DNA from: Martelella lutilitoris
GTDB taxonomy: Bacteria; Pseudomonadota; Alphaproteobacteria; Rhizobiales; Rhizobiaceae
Assembly: GCF_016598595.1 (NCBI RefSeq)
Contig: NZ_CP066787.1
Coordinates: forward strand, 1 to 64,000
Direction of reading: 5' to 3'
Length of the DNA: 64,000 bases
Positions 26,381 to 35,491 of this stretch are shown here, in pieces (position 1 is the first letter of the stretch; the number at the start of each line of letters is the position of its first letter). Made by a program: the position numbers and the translations under genes. The notes below the pieces were generated by a model. The model was not told the origin of the DNA, did no database searches, and saw only the letters and a program-made list of their open reading frames with translations.

Positions 26381-27082
26381 TCATTCCTCCTCGCCCTCGA
26401 CGACGGCCCCCATCGCCTCCTCCTGCACAGCGGCTCTGCTGAGCAACCCCGCATCCTCAAGCGCCTCGATGTCTGGGAGGTCACGCAACGTCTCCATCCC
26501 GAATGCGGAGAGGAAGTGCTTCGTCGTCACATAGGTATAGGGCGCGCCGGGTGTCGGGCTGCGGGGGCCGGAGGCGATGAGGGCGGCGTTGCGGAGCGAG
26601 GCGATCGTGTCGCGGCTGACCTCCTTGCCGAAAATCTTGCCGAGTTCGGCGCGGGTGATGGGCTGGAAATAGCCGATGGCCATCAGCACCATGGATTCGA
26701 ATTCGGAGAGTGCAGCGCCTCCGCCGCGCGTCGGGGCGGCCGAAGCGCGGATGGCGTCGGCATAGGCCGGGCGGCTGCGGTGCTGCCAGCCGCCGGCGAC
26801 CGGGACGATCTCGTAGGGCCGGCCGGTGAGTTCTTCGCGGAGATCGTCGATCAGAAGATCGATGCTGCAGGCCTTGCCGACGACGCGGGCGAGCGTTTCG
26901 CGGGTGACCGGTTCGGCGGCGGCGAAGATCACAGCCTCCACCCGCAGCATCCATTCGCGCCAGCGCAGATCGGGCGGCAAGGCCTCGAGCTCCCGGTCGA
27001 AGAGGCGTTCGCCTCCCGCCTTTTCGTCTGCGGCATTCGCTTTCTTGCGGCGGGACGGCCTGTTATCTGCTGCTCCGGTCAT
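26381..27082 (-). CDS. scpB: ScpB-like chromosome/plasmid segregation protein
   Basis: The product of about 233 residues contains two winged-helix segments, WREWMLRVEAVIFAAAEPVTRETLARVVG and SEFESMVLMAIGYFQPITRAELGKIFGKEVSRDTIASLRNAALI, the pattern of ScpB, the kleisin-binding subunit of SMC-ScpAB complexes. No scpA or smc lies nearby, so it may act with the chromosomal complex or separately. It overlaps or abuts the DUF1403 stop (GTG at 27088 or ATG at 27082 could start it). Plasmid copies next to DUF1403 and a recombinase near repABC suggest a role in segregation or multimer resolution. Confidence 0.82.
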   Translation of the reverse strand: MTGAADNRPSRRKKANAADEKAGGERLFDRELEALPPDLRWREWMLRVEAVIFAAAEPVTRETLARVVGKACSIDLLIDDLREELTGRPYEIVPVAGGWQHRSRPAYADAIRASAAPTRGGGAALSEFESMVLMAIGYFQPITRAELGKIFGKEVSRDTIASLRNAALIASGPRSPTPGAPYTYVTTKHFLSAFGMETLRDLPDIEALEDAGLLSRAAVQEEAMGAVVEGEEE

Positions 27083-27084
27083 GG

Positions 27085-28029
27085 TCACAACCCGTAAATC
27101 CGGAAGGAAGAACGGCCCGACAATTCGCGCACGGCGCCGAAACTTTCGAGCCGTTCGAACAGGCGCGAGGCGGCCCAGCGGGAAAGATTGCTGCCGGGCG
27201 CGCTGGCCGGGATAGCGTCCTCGTCCAGCAGTTTCTGAATGACCGGGCCCGCGCCCTTGGTCCGCACCTTCGGCGCGACGGTCACAAGAACATCCGCCCG
27301 ACGTGCAATCGTGTCTGCTGTCCGCAATGCGTCCCCTGCCCCGTCAGAGAGTGCCAAGCAGACCGCGCGTGCGAAAGCCGGCTCGCCCGGCCGCACACGC
27401 CCCCTGCCGCCGATAGTTCGAAACGCCGGGCCGTAGCGCTCGGCCATCAACAGCGGCACGGGACGGTCCCACTTCAGCAGGGTTGCGATCATCATGTCGG
27501 CCATCGCCCAGGCCAATGGCTCGGCATCCGGACGGATGGCGAGGATCGCGGTGATGAGGTCGGCGATTACGAAGGGAACCGCGCGGCCGGACTGGAGCGC
27601 GGTATCGGCCAGCTCCGGTACGGCGGCAAGGTGGTCGTTGAAGGCGAGCCCCATCAGATCGGCGAGATCCCCCACCTGTTTCTCAGAAAAACCGGGTTTT
27701 CGGGCGGCAAGCCTTTTGTGAGCCAAAACCATCCTGCCAGCGGGGCCTGGATCGTCGCCGGCGGCGGTGAGCAGGACGGCGTCGCGCAGCGCCGCCTCGT
27801 CCTCGTTGCGACCGCTGAGACGGACGGCGGCGGCGGCGCATTTCAGGGCCTGCCGTTCGCGCCAGCAGCCGGCCCAAGGCGGTTCAGAGCGGACGAGATC
27901 ATCAAGGGATTTCAGGGCGATACCGGCCGAGAAGGCGGCATCGCTTTCGGTGATATCGCTCCCGCGCGGGCGGGTCCAAGCTGGCAAAGGCGCGGCGGTT
28001 CTGGCGGGTGTTTCGGCGTACGAATCCAT
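27085..28029 (-). CDS. DUF1403 family protein
   Basis: The 314-residue protein is cytoplasmic, Ala/Arg-rich and mostly helical, with [55 protein letters not shown] sequence at the start and a C-terminal segment ending [27 protein letters not shown] that may be a winged helix. I recognise it as DUF1403, a family of unknown function on rhizobial plasmids, beside scpB. It is coupled to scpB and divergent from a tyrosine recombinase, with short inverted hexamers between them. Confidence 0.75.
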   Translation of the reverse strand: MDSYAETPARTAAPLPAWTRPRGSDITESDAAFSAGIALKSLDDLVRSEPPWAGCWRERQALKCAAAAVRLSGRNEDEAALRDAVLLTAAGDDPGPAGRMVLAHKRLAARKPGFSEKQVGDLADLMGLAFNDHLAAVPELADTALQSGRAVPFVIADLITAILAIRPDAEPLAWAMADMMIATLLKWDRPVPLLMAERYGPAFRTIGGRGRVRPGEPAFARAVCLALSDGAGDALRTADTIARRADVLVTVAPKVRTKGAGPVIQKLLDEDAIPASAPGSNLSRWAASRLFERLESFGAVRELSGRSSFRIYGL

Positions 28030-28121
28030 GACGCCAACGCTAACCGAAACGAGCAGTTAATGCCATAATAATCGACATAACCGCACAGCCTGTCTTTTGT
28101 GTATTATGATTGATAATCTTG

Positions 28122-28146
28122 CATTATCGTTCATAATGCTCATTAT
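28122..28146. promoter_or_regulatory. alternating CATTAT/ATAATG array between DUF1403 and recombinase genes
   Basis: CATTAT (28122), ATAATG (28133) and CATTAT (28141) alternate, forming one inverted pair with 5 bases between arms and one with 2. More ATAAT/ATTAT blocks lie at 28050-28115. The array sits just ahead of the recombinase start. It could be the recombinase binding/crossover site or an operator for the divergent promoters. Confidence 0.4.
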
Positions 28147-28148
28147 AA

Positions 28149-29255
28149 ATGAAAAACCCCATTTTGAGGCCCTCAATGCCCGAAAACGACGACGATCCGC
28201 ACGACAGCCCGTCTCGCGGCACGAGCGCCGCTTATGAATTGCAGCCGTCCGGGGCGTCGGGCGCGGTGACGGGGCATCTCGCGCCGCTGGTCGAACGCGC
28301 CCGCGGTTACGTCGACGCCTCGAGCGCGGCCAATACGCGGCGCGCCTATGCCGCCGACTGGGAGCATTTTTCAAGCTGGTGCCGGCGCAAGGGGCTTGCG
28401 CCCCTGCCCCCCGATCCGCAAATCGTCGGGCTCTACATTACGGCGCTTGCCGCAGGCGAAGCCGCGCCACGGACAAAGCCGAGCGCGGTTTCCACCATCG
28501 AACGGCGGCTTTCGGCGATCACGTGGAACTATATGCAGCGCGGTCTTCACCTTGATCGCCGCGACCGCCATATTGCCACGGTGCTTGCCGGGATCCGCAA
28601 TCGCCATGCAACCCCGCCCCGCCAGAAGGAGGCGATCCTGCCGGAGGAGCTGATTGCCATGCTGGAAACGCTCGACCGCGGAACGCTCCGGGGTCTGCGC
28701 GATCGCGCCATGCTGCTGATCGGCTTTGCCGGAGGATTGCGTCGCTCGGAAATCGTCGCGCTCGATTGCGGTCGCGACCAGAGCGAGGACGGAAACGGTT
28801 GGATCGAAATCTTCGACAAGGGCCTGCTGGTGACGCTGCGCGGAAAAACTGGCTGGCGGGAGGTCGAAATCGGCCGCGGCTCCTCCGATCTCACCTGCCC
28901 GGTCGCCGCCGTCGAAACCTGGCTGAAACTCGGCAGGATCGGCCATGGCCCGCTGTTCCGCCGTGTCACCGGCAAAGGCAAGGTCGTCGGCCCCGAACGG
29001 CTGAAGGACCAGGAAATTGCCCGCCTCATCAAGAAGACGGTGCTTGCCGCCGGCATTCGCGGGGAGCTGCCCGAGGCCGAACGGGTCAAACTGTTCTCCG
29101 GCCATTCGCTGCGCGCCGGCCTCGCCTCCTCGGCCGAAGTTGACGAGCGCTATGTGCAAAAGCAACTCGGTCACACGTCCGCCGAAATGACAAGGCGATA
29201 CCAGCGCAGGCGTGACCGGTTCAGGGTCAATCTCACAAAGGCCGCGGGGCTTTAG
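28149..29255 (+). CDS. tyrosine recombinase/integrase (plasmid resolution type)
   Basis: The protein of up to 368 residues has an N-terminal SAM-like core-binding domain (SAANTRRAYAADWEHFSSWC) and a catalytic domain with Arg in GGLRRSEIVAL, Lys in LRGKTG, HSLRAG, a late LGH and Tyr in MTRRYQRRRD. All residues of the R-K-H-R-H-Y set can be placed. The ATG at 28149 lacks a ribosome site; the ATG at 28176 has AGG upstream and may be the real start. Its place beside DUF1403, scpB and repABC suggests that it resolves plasmid multimers. Confidence 0.87.
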   Translation: MKNPILRPSMPENDDDPHDSPSRGTSAAYELQPSGASGAVTGHLAPLVERARGYVDASSAANTRRAYAADWEHFSSWCRRKGLAPLPPDPQIVGLYITALAAGEAAPRTKPSAVSTIERRLSAITWNYMQRGLHLDRRDRHIATVLAGIRNRHATPPRQKEAILPEELIAMLETLDRGTLRGLRDRAMLLIGFAGGLRRSEIVALDCGRDQSEDGNGWIEIFDKGLLVTLRGKTGWREVEIGRGSSDLTCPVAAVETWLKLGRIGHGPLFRRVTGKGKVVGPERLKDQEIARLIKKTVLAAGIRGELPEAERVKLFSGHSLRAGLASSAEVDERYVQKQLGHTSAEMTRRYQRRRDRFRVNLTKAAGL

Positions 29256-29280
29256 AAGCCCCTCCCCTGCCGTGGCTCTT

Positions 29281-29607
29281 TCAGAGCTTTGGGCCGTGTC
29301 GGGAGCGCTCCGCAATGCTCGACAGATCAACTTTCTTGCCCGCGACATCCGCGACGATCTTCAACGTGCCGCCAAGGGATTCAACATAATCGCGAAGCGT
29401 CGACAGTTTCATGTCGGCCCGCTTCTCCAGTCTCGAAACATTGTTCTGCTTGATACCTGTTCCAACGGACACATCCTCCTGCGTCCGTCCGGCAAGTACG
29501 CGCAGTTCCCGCAGATTGTAGGCCGCAACAAGCTCGCCGGCACGCTTTTCAATAGCGCCTCGTTCTTCTTCAGGAAGCGTCTGCATCAGCTTATCGAGAT
29601 CATCCAT
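29281..29607 (-). CDS. XRE-type antitoxin of a HigBA-like pair
   Basis: The 108-residue protein has an acidic N-terminal helix and a helix-turn-helix (LRELRVLAGRTQEDVSVGTGIKQNNVSRLEKRADMKLSTLRDYVESLGG). It overlaps the end of the toxin gene by 8 bases. Toxin-first order is the HigBA arrangement. It would neutralise the toxin and repress the shared promoter, which holds a TATATCC/GGATAT inverted repeat just upstream of the toxin. Confidence 0.85.
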   Translation of the reverse strand: MDDLDKLMQTLPEEERGAIEKRAGELVAAYNLRELRVLAGRTQEDVSVGTGIKQNNVSRLEKRADMKLSTLRDYVESLGGTLKIVADVAGKKVDLSSIAERSRHGPKL

Positions 29608-29965
29608 GTTTCTTCTCCAACTCGCTCAAATGCTCATCGTACCGTTTGTCCGCCAGATCAATCAGGCGCTTGTAAAAGAGTCTCTGGCTCACACCGCTCT
29701 TTGCACCGCCGCAAAGGACTATAGCCTTTCGCTCCGGATCGAAGGCAAACGCGAACCGCCATTGCACCTTCAACACCTTGACGCGCAGTTCCTTCATGTT
29801 CGCGTGTTTGGAGCCTTCGAGTGTGTCGACCTCAGGCCGTCCCAGTCGAAATCCCTTTTCGCGAAGCAGCACCAGATGCGCGAGCAATTCGACCCGAACA
29901 TCTGCTGGAAGATCTGTGATCTCGCCTTTGAAGCGGTGATGAAACGCGACCTTCCATTTCGTCAT
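29600..29965 (-). CDS. RelE/HigB-type toxin
   Basis: The 121-residue protein has HHRFKGEITDLPADVRVELLAHLVLLREKGFRLGRP and ELRVKVLKVQWRFAFAFDPERKAIVLCGGAKSG, the strand pattern and basic residues of RelE/HigB (DUF891-like) ribosome-dependent mRNA interferases. The ATG at 29965 follows an AT-rich dyad. Lying beside repABC, the pair would stabilise the plasmid by post-segregational killing. Confidence 0.85.
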   Translation of the reverse strand: MTKWKVAFHHRFKGEITDLPADVRVELLAHLVLLREKGFRLGRPEVDTLEGSKHANMKELRVKVLKVQWRFAFAFDPERKAIVLCGGAKSGVSQRLFYKRLIDLADKRYDEHLSELEKKHG

Positions 29966-30142
29966 TTAATATCCTAAATGATATAGATACTTTGGGATAT
30001 ATAGTCAATTTCTCTCCTCAACGCAACGGTAACGCTTCCTCTGGAGGTGCCGGCAAATAATGAATTATCCGTATCTCCTATGTCCGGACATCGGCTTTTC
30101 TCACCAATGCGGCAGGTTCCGTGATGACGCCTGCGCTCCAAG

Positions 30143-31462
30143 TCATCTCCCCGGCTTTTTCAGCGAGCGTGCCAGGGCGGGCGAGACGGAAAGACCATCA
30201 TCGCGGCGGTCCTCCCCTCTCCCGTCGGCATCGGGTTTTGGCGGCGGCTCGTTGTTTCCAGCCTCGATCCGTGCCCTGAGCAGCGCCATGACCATCGGCC
30301 AGACGGAGAACTGGCCGTCGCGGGCGCGGTCCGTCAGGTTGCGCAGATAGCCGCCGGGGCTGACGACGGCTTCGCCGCGCTGGTAGATGGCGGCAAGGGT
30401 GATCGCGGCCTGTTTGTCGCCCATGATTTCGGCCGCCTCCCGCCAGGCGCTGGGACTGACGCCCAGCATCGGCCGGGCGATCTCGGCGACACCCAAAAAC
30501 TCCCGCCAGTTACGGATCGAGCCGCCCTTTGCCAGATCCCGCCAGCCTTCGCAGGCGTCCAGCACCAGTGCCAATGGCATTTCCCGCTTCGGCAGGCTGT
30601 GCAGGTTGTCGGTTTCGTCGGCGCTGCCACTCGCTTCTGGTCTATTTCCTAAGCCATATTTAGATTCAAATTGGGATTCTGGGTTTGAATTCTGTTTGTG
30701 ACGCTCAGAATGAGACTCATTGGCGTTCTTTTTTTGCGGATTTACGTGAAATTCCAATGTCTCACGCACTTCCTCGTGCAGCAGGGCCAGAGCATCGCAA
30801 ATATCCTCGGCGATCGCCAGGTCGGGGCGGCGCGGAAGCCGGTCAATGATCTCTCGATAAATGCGCGTCATCTTCGCCCATTCGCCCGGAACACCCTCAT
30901 CGAGCCCGGCCTCGATCATCTTGACGATGTCACGGCGCAGCAATGTCAGCCGTTCCCGGGCGCATTTCAGCGCCAGACGCTCCTCGGCGATCCGTGCGGC
31001 CATCGCCTCGAACTCGGTCGCCCTGGCGACAAGCGGCGACAGGTCGAAGCCATAGGCCTGCTCGACCTGCCCTCCCCTGCCCTTCCTGGCGAAGCGCTTG
31101 CCGTTCGGACTGTCGCGGCGGATGATCAACCCGCACTCGACCAGGACGGCCAGATGGCGGCGCAGCGTCGCCGGCGAGATGCCGTTGGCGCGCGCGATCA
31201 ACTGCTCATTGGAGGGCCAAACCACGAAGCCGGTTTCCTCCGCAAGCTCGTTCTCGGGATAGAAGGTCAAAAGCGCGTTCAGGATCGCAAGGCCGCGATC
31301 ACTCGCCCCCAGCGCTTCCCGCGCCTCGCGCACAGTATGGAACAGTTTCCACTTATTGAGCCGAGCCCCCTTCGGGGCTTCCCGCGCCACTTTCTGACTT
31401 GAAAGCATCGCGAGCGACATCGGCCGCCGCCCAAAGGGCGTCGTTGTCATCGCATTGTCCAT
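30143..31462 (-). CDS. repC: RepC replication initiator of the repABC operon
   Basis: The 439-residue protein begins with the conserved TTTPFGRRPMSLAMLSSQ region and has a winged-helix DNA-binding part (EQLIARANGISPATLRRHLAVLVECGLI), a long helical middle and the C-terminal PGGYLRNLTDRARDGQFSVWP motif of RepC proteins. RepC initiates replication at an origin inside its own coding region in known repABC plasmids. It follows repB after 156 bases that hold an antisense RNA on the other strand. It sets replicon identity and copy number. Confidence 0.93.
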   Translation of the reverse strand: MDNAMTTTPFGRRPMSLAMLSSQKVAREAPKGARLNKWKLFHTVREAREALGASDRGLAILNALLTFYPENELAEETGFVVWPSNEQLIARANGISPATLRRHLAVLVECGLIIRRDSPNGKRFARKGRGGQVEQAYGFDLSPLVARATEFEAMAARIAEERLALKCARERLTLLRRDIVKMIEAGLDEGVPGEWAKMTRIYREIIDRLPRRPDLAIAEDICDALALLHEEVRETLEFHVNPQKKNANESHSERHKQNSNPESQFESKYGLGNRPEASGSADETDNLHSLPKREMPLALVLDACEGWRDLAKGGSIRNWREFLGVAEIARPMLGVSPSAWREAAEIMGDKQAAITLAAIYQRGEAVVSPGGYLRNLTDRARDGQFSVWPMVMALLRARIEAGNNEPPPKPDADGRGEDRRDDGLSVSPALARSLKKPGR

Positions 31463-31558
31463 GGTTCACCTCTTAAAAAGGCAAAAGAATCCGCCCCTCC
31501 CCACATCGAATGCAGGAAAGCCTCTTGACGGAAACGGTCGGAAATGCGAATCAGTAGG

Positions 31559-31608
31559 TGCTAGTTACAAATCGGCTTCCGGACGCTCGTCGTTTGGGGG
31601 CCTTTTTT
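31559..31608 (+). ncRNA. antisense RNA (ctRNA, incA) between repB and repC
   Basis: A TTGACG -35 box at 31525 is followed, after about 17 bases, by a weak -10. A hairpin with arms GGCTTCC (31574-31580) and GGGGGCC (31596-31602, two G-U pairs) ends in TTTTTTCTTTT. This gives a transcript of about 50 bases antisense to the repC leader, the place and size of the ctRNA known to control RepC translation and incompatibility in repABC plasmids. Confidence 0.65.
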
Positions 31609-31618
31609 CTTTTGCGCG

Positions 31619-32605
31619 TTATCCTTTCTTCTGCTGACGTTGAAATTCGTCGTAAAGCGCTTCTAACTGGGCGGAAAGATAGGTGCCAAAGGCATCCGCA
31701 TCCGCAGCCTTGAGTGAAAGAGAAAAACCGTTTGTGGCGTGCTTTGTTGTCACGCTCATCTTATTGTCAGCCAGCGACCATTTCTTCTCGCTGACATTCT
31801 TCAGCCTCGCCCGCCTTCCCTTGCGCTTCAGCTCCTCAAGCAGCGCCAGGCATCGTTCCGGTGAGCCGAGCTCCTGAAAACGCCCCTCCCCCACAAACTG
31901 ACGCGCCTGTTCCAGCTTTGCTGGCGGCAGCAGCAAACGTTTTAGCTCATCCCAACGATCGCGGCCGATCCCTTTGGCCGCCCCGATCTGCTCGAGAATG
32001 TCCGTCGGGATGCCCTCCGCGATCGAAAGCATGCGCGAAAGCATGGCGTTATCAATGCTGAGCGCCTGACGGATGGCCTGCCTGTCGATGCCGGATTGCT
32101 GCAGCCGGCTGGCAAACAGCGCCTTTTCGATAAAGGAGAGGTCCGCGCGCGCCGTGTTCTCCTGTCCCTGGGCCACCACATGCGCAAGCTCCTCGAGGTC
32201 GCGAATAATCGCACGGACCTTGATGCCAAGCATCTTTGCCGCCCGGGTGCGGCGATGACCATATACGAGCATGAAGCGGCCGGCGACGTCCGGATTGGGT
32301 CGCACAAGGATCGGCGAAATCTGCCCAGCCTCGCGAATGGCTTCAACCAGCACATTCAAGGCTTCGCCATCTTCCTCGATGCGGTCGACATAGGGCGATG
32401 GATCGATATCGTCCGGGTCCAGCATGACAACTGTCTCGCCGTCCTGGACACGCAGCGAATTCTCCGCCATTTCCTCAAGCGATAGCAACATCGAGCGCGA
32501 TGCGCCGCGCAAGGCATATGCGGAGCGCCCGTCTTGCCCAGCCTCAGGCTTATCGCTGGCCTCTTTCGGGCTTATGACATGGTTCAAAAGGTGCTTGCGT
32601 GCCAT
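31619..32605 (-). CDS. repB: RepB partition protein (ParB family)
   Basis: The 328-residue protein has the ParB N-terminal domain (DPDDIDPSPYVDR, GQISPILVRPNP, YGHRRTRAAKMLG), a central helix-turn-helix (DRQAIRQALSIDNAMLSRMLSIAEGIP) and a C-terminal dimer region. It binds parS sites and works with RepA to separate plasmid copies. It lies 72 bases after repA on the same strand. I could not find a canonical GTTnnnnGCnnnnAAC site near the operon. Confidence 0.93.
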   Translation of the reverse strand: MARKHLLNHVISPKEASDKPEAGQDGRSAYALRGASRSMLLSLEEMAENSLRVQDGETVVMLDPDDIDPSPYVDRIEEDGEALNVLVEAIREAGQISPILVRPNPDVAGRFMLVYGHRRTRAAKMLGIKVRAIIRDLEELAHVVAQGQENTARADLSFIEKALFASRLQQSGIDRQAIRQALSIDNAMLSRMLSIAEGIPTDILEQIGAAKGIGRDRWDELKRLLLPPAKLEQARQFVGEGRFQELGSPERCLALLEELKRKGRRARLKNVSEKKWSLADNKMSVTTKHATNGFSLSLKAADADAFGTYLSAQLEALYDEFQRQQKKG

Positions 32606-32677
32606 ATCAGTCCCCCCGATCGCGTGACAAGTATTTGAAGATGCGACAAAAAACTTCTGTTCGTACGGCTGGCAACA

Positions 32678-33883
32678 TCACTTGCGTCCCCATGCCTGGT
32701 GGATGAGTTCGGCAATCTCTCCATTGACGTCGTTTAGGCAGCCGATCGCACGGTCATAGGTCGTTCGCGTGAACTGTACACGCTCGACCTCGTAGAGCGT
32801 CTGCTTGGTAATACCTGCATCGGAAATGGCTGTGGACTTGACCATGTGGTTCTTGAGCATCCTGCTCCCGAACATCGCTTGCATAAAGCCGACCATCTGT
32901 GCCTGCGGTCCGTCTGTGGGCTCATAACGGGTCACCAAGTAGCGGAACCAGTTAAGCTTCACGCTGGCACCTACGCCGCGAATTGAATCAAGAATGCCGC
33001 CCAGCATCAGCAGGAACTGGCTCATTGACAGAATATCGAGCATTTGCGGATGCACGGTAATCAGCACTGAGGTCGACGCAGTCAGCGCCGTCAAGGTGAG
33101 GTAACCCAGTTGTGGCGGGCAATCGATCACCACGACATCATAATCGGCTTCAACCTCCTTCAGCGCCCTGGTGAGGCGGGTGAAGAAAAGTCGGCCTTCC
33201 TGAGACGACCGGTCGGTGGCGGCAAGCGGTGTCTCATATTCATATTCCTGCAGCTCGAGATTTGCCGGTACGATATCGAGTCCGGGAAAGTTGGTCGGGC
33301 GTATGATCTCGCTGATTGGCTTGATCTGGTCATCATAACGCAACGCCTCGAACAGAGACGGTGAGTTGTCGAGCTCCGGCTGGATACCGTGCAGCGCAGT
33401 GAGCGAAGCCTGCGGGTCGAGGTCGATCGCCAGCACGCGGTGGCCGGTCAGCGCCAGATACTGGGCGAGGTGAGCCGTGGTCGTGGTCTTGCCTGAGCCG
33501 CCCTTGAAATTGACCACGGAGAGAATTTGCAGATCGTCACCTGGTCGACGATGAGGCACATAAAACTTGTCGGAGCGGCCATTCTTGTCCAGAAAACGGC
33601 GCAACTCTAGGATTTGCTCGGCCGAATACGAGCGGCGGCCGGAGGCTGAAACGACGGGGGAGGGGCCCTTGCCCTCTAAGTGCAGTTTCTTGATATGGTT
33701 CTGGGTGACGCCGAGAAACTCCGCAACCTCGGCAATGCCAAACAGCCGCAGTCCCTTCTGTGCATTCGGGGGGAACTGCTCAATGCGCAGCAGGTCGAGC
33801 TTATCCGAGATAAGCTTTCCCTGATCAAGGATCTCGTCGGCAAAATCGGATTTGCCGGTGTTTGCAACAGACTGTGTCGTCAA
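32678..33883 (-). CDS. repA: RepA partition ATPase (ParA family)
   Basis: The 401-residue protein has an N-terminal MerR-like winged helix (FGIAEVAEFLGVTQNHIKKLHLEGKGPSP) and the ParA ATPase domain with deviant Walker A KGGSGKTTT (127-135) and DYDVVVIDCPPQLG. It moves plasmid copies with RepB and represses the operon promoter upstream of 33883. It is the first gene of repABC, whose order here is repA-repB-repC read leftwards. Confidence 0.95.
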   Translation of the reverse strand: MTTQSVANTGKSDFADEILDQGKLISDKLDLLRIEQFPPNAQKGLRLFGIAEVAEFLGVTQNHIKKLHLEGKGPSPVVSASGRRSYSAEQILELRRFLDKNGRSDKFYVPHRRPGDDLQILSVVNFKGGSGKTTTTAHLAQYLALTGHRVLAIDLDPQASLTALHGIQPELDNSPSLFEALRYDDQIKPISEIIRPTNFPGLDIVPANLELQEYEYETPLAATDRSSQEGRLFFTRLTRALKEVEADYDVVVIDCPPQLGYLTLTALTASTSVLITVHPQMLDILSMSQFLLMLGGILDSIRGVGASVKLNWFRYLVTRYEPTDGPQAQMVGFMQAMFGSRMLKNHMVKSTAISDAGITKQTLYEVERVQFTRTTYDRAIGCLNDVNGEIAELIHQAWGRK

Positions 33884-34762
33884 GGAATCACTGCCATCGA
33901 CTCGGTTAATTCTCTAAGAGCGCTTTTTATACGGTTACTGATGAAAAAGCGTTATTAGTATGGACCGATTCGTCGAACGTGCAAGGTATTTTTAGTTAAC
34001 GAGAGATTAACGCATCGCCGGGCAAAATACGAAGTGAATGCCGTTTAGGTCAGCCAGCCTAACGAGTGTCGAGCCACGTAAATCAATTAACCACGGATCA
34101 ACCGGAAGCGTAACGACAAAATTCCAGTAACTCACTATTTTTTCTAACAATAATCCCATTCTTTACGGCTGGCAATCGCACGAGTCTGTCTGGAGCACAT
34201 TTCGAAGAAGGGAGGTTATTGGGAATGACACACGGGATTGTTGGAGATCGTACAAACCAGCACAAGATATCTGGCAGATGAGATGACTGGTGGCGCCGTA
34301 GCAAATGACGATTACCTTTAATCGGCTTCGCAGTGATGCTAAGAAATTTCGAGTGGACGAACTGAGCACCGCCATGTGCTCTGGACCAAAGCCACACGCA
34401 AATTAGTGCATCTATGATCTGAGGGCTAGCCGGGTGGGCATCGAGCCCATTCGGAGTGAGCATAGGGCCTTCACCACACTAACGCTCGGGCGACTTCGTA
34501 GCACATGCGCCATAATTCTCTGCCGTGAAGCAGACCGCCTGGCATCACGTCACCCGCGCAGCCGGGCGCGTTCTCTCGCGTGGGGAGAGCTTTTGGGGCT
34601 TTTCACATATCGCTTGGACCGACCTCAAAATCCTGGAAAAGTGGTGCGCTTCGCCACCTCGTCGCCTAGACTGGCGAAGGCCAAGCTGTCAGACTTCATG
34701 ACGCTAGTGACACTAGTCATTGGGATCGCGCATGATAACACCATGGCCGTCCTTTTCGCTCA
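33884..34762. other. repA upstream region and gene-free stretch
   Basis: The part nearest repA should hold the repABC promoter and RepA operator; it contains AT-rich stretches and an inverted pair GTTTAGG/CCTAAC at 34043-34063. From 34100 to 34760 there are only frames without recognisable similarity and with mixed codon usage, lower in GC than neighbours. I see no gene that I can support. Confidence 0.4.
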
Positions 34763-34783
34763 ATGCAGGCGATGCAGCTGGAA

Positions 34784-35365
34784 ATGCCGAAACCAATTCA
34801 GATTACGGGAGCACTGGCGTCCCTAGTCATAGTCTTCCTTCTTCTCGGTTGCGTCGCGGATCCTTCGACGGAAGTGACAATAGATGCCGACCAGCAGAAA
34901 AGCGGCGGCGGGCCATCGCTGATTAGCTTCAAGACAACAGAACCGCCCGGAACAATCATCGTAGAGCCGGATGACCACAAGCTCTATCTTGTCCAGGAGG
35001 CCGACACGGCGCTGGCCTACAACGTGGCAGTCGGCAGAGAAGGCCATGACTTTTCGGGAAAGGCTGTCATTGGGAGGAAAGCCGAATGGCCGACCTGGAC
35101 GCCAACGAGCTCAATGATACGCGACCGTCCAAAGGTGAACGCACCTATAGCCACGGGACTGCCCGGCAGCGAGACGAATCCGCTCGGCGCTCGCGCCCTA
35201 TACCTTTACCAGGATGGCACCGACACGCTCTATCGTATTCACGGCACGAATGATCCGTCTTCGATTGGAAAGTCAGTTTCGAGTGGCTGCATCCGCCTGC
35301 TCAACAGCGATGCCATTGATTTATATGATCGTGTAGGCGTAGGCACCCACGTCGTCGTCCGTTAG
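34784..35365 (+). CDS. L,D-transpeptidase lipoprotein (YkuD/ErfK family)
   Basis: The product of about 193 residues has a lipoprotein signal (VIVFLLLGC) and a YkuD domain ending in HGTND and SSGCIRL, where the Cys is the catalytic nucleophile and the His its partner. Such enzymes make 3-3 cross-links in peptidoglycan or attach lipoproteins. Starts at 34763, 34772 or 34784 are all in frame and none has a strong ribosome site; I used the shortest with a full signal. It stands alone between repABC and the DUF736 genes. Plasmid copies may adjust the wall during transfer, which is inference. Confidence 0.85.
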   Translation: MPKPIQITGALASLVIVFLLLGCVADPSTEVTIDADQQKSGGGPSLISFKTTEPPGTIIVEPDDHKLYLVQEADTALAYNVAVGREGHDFSGKAVIGRKAEWPTWTPTSSMIRDRPKVNAPIATGLPGSETNPLGARALYLYQDGTDTLYRIHGTNDPSSIGKSVSSGCIRLLNSDAIDLYDRVGVGTHVVVR

Positions 35366-35491
35366 AATTGATACGAAAGTCTTAGTGAAAACTGTCATCA
35401 AATGCTCAGGATTCGTTGACACTCCGCAATTTAGCCGATTGATTAAAGGGTGTAGTACACCTCTGCAATGCATCAAATTCGGGACGACATC

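Noticed and set aside
34043..34063. Inverted pair GTTTAGG/CCTAAC upstream of repA as a parS site
   Set aside because: The canonical parS for RepB has GTTnnnnGCnnnnAAC; this dyad has the wrong spacing and an extra base.
34098..34463. A 121-codon minus-strand open frame right of repA
   Set aside because: No recognisable domain, poor ribosome site and atypical composition; a possible decayed insertion but not supportable.
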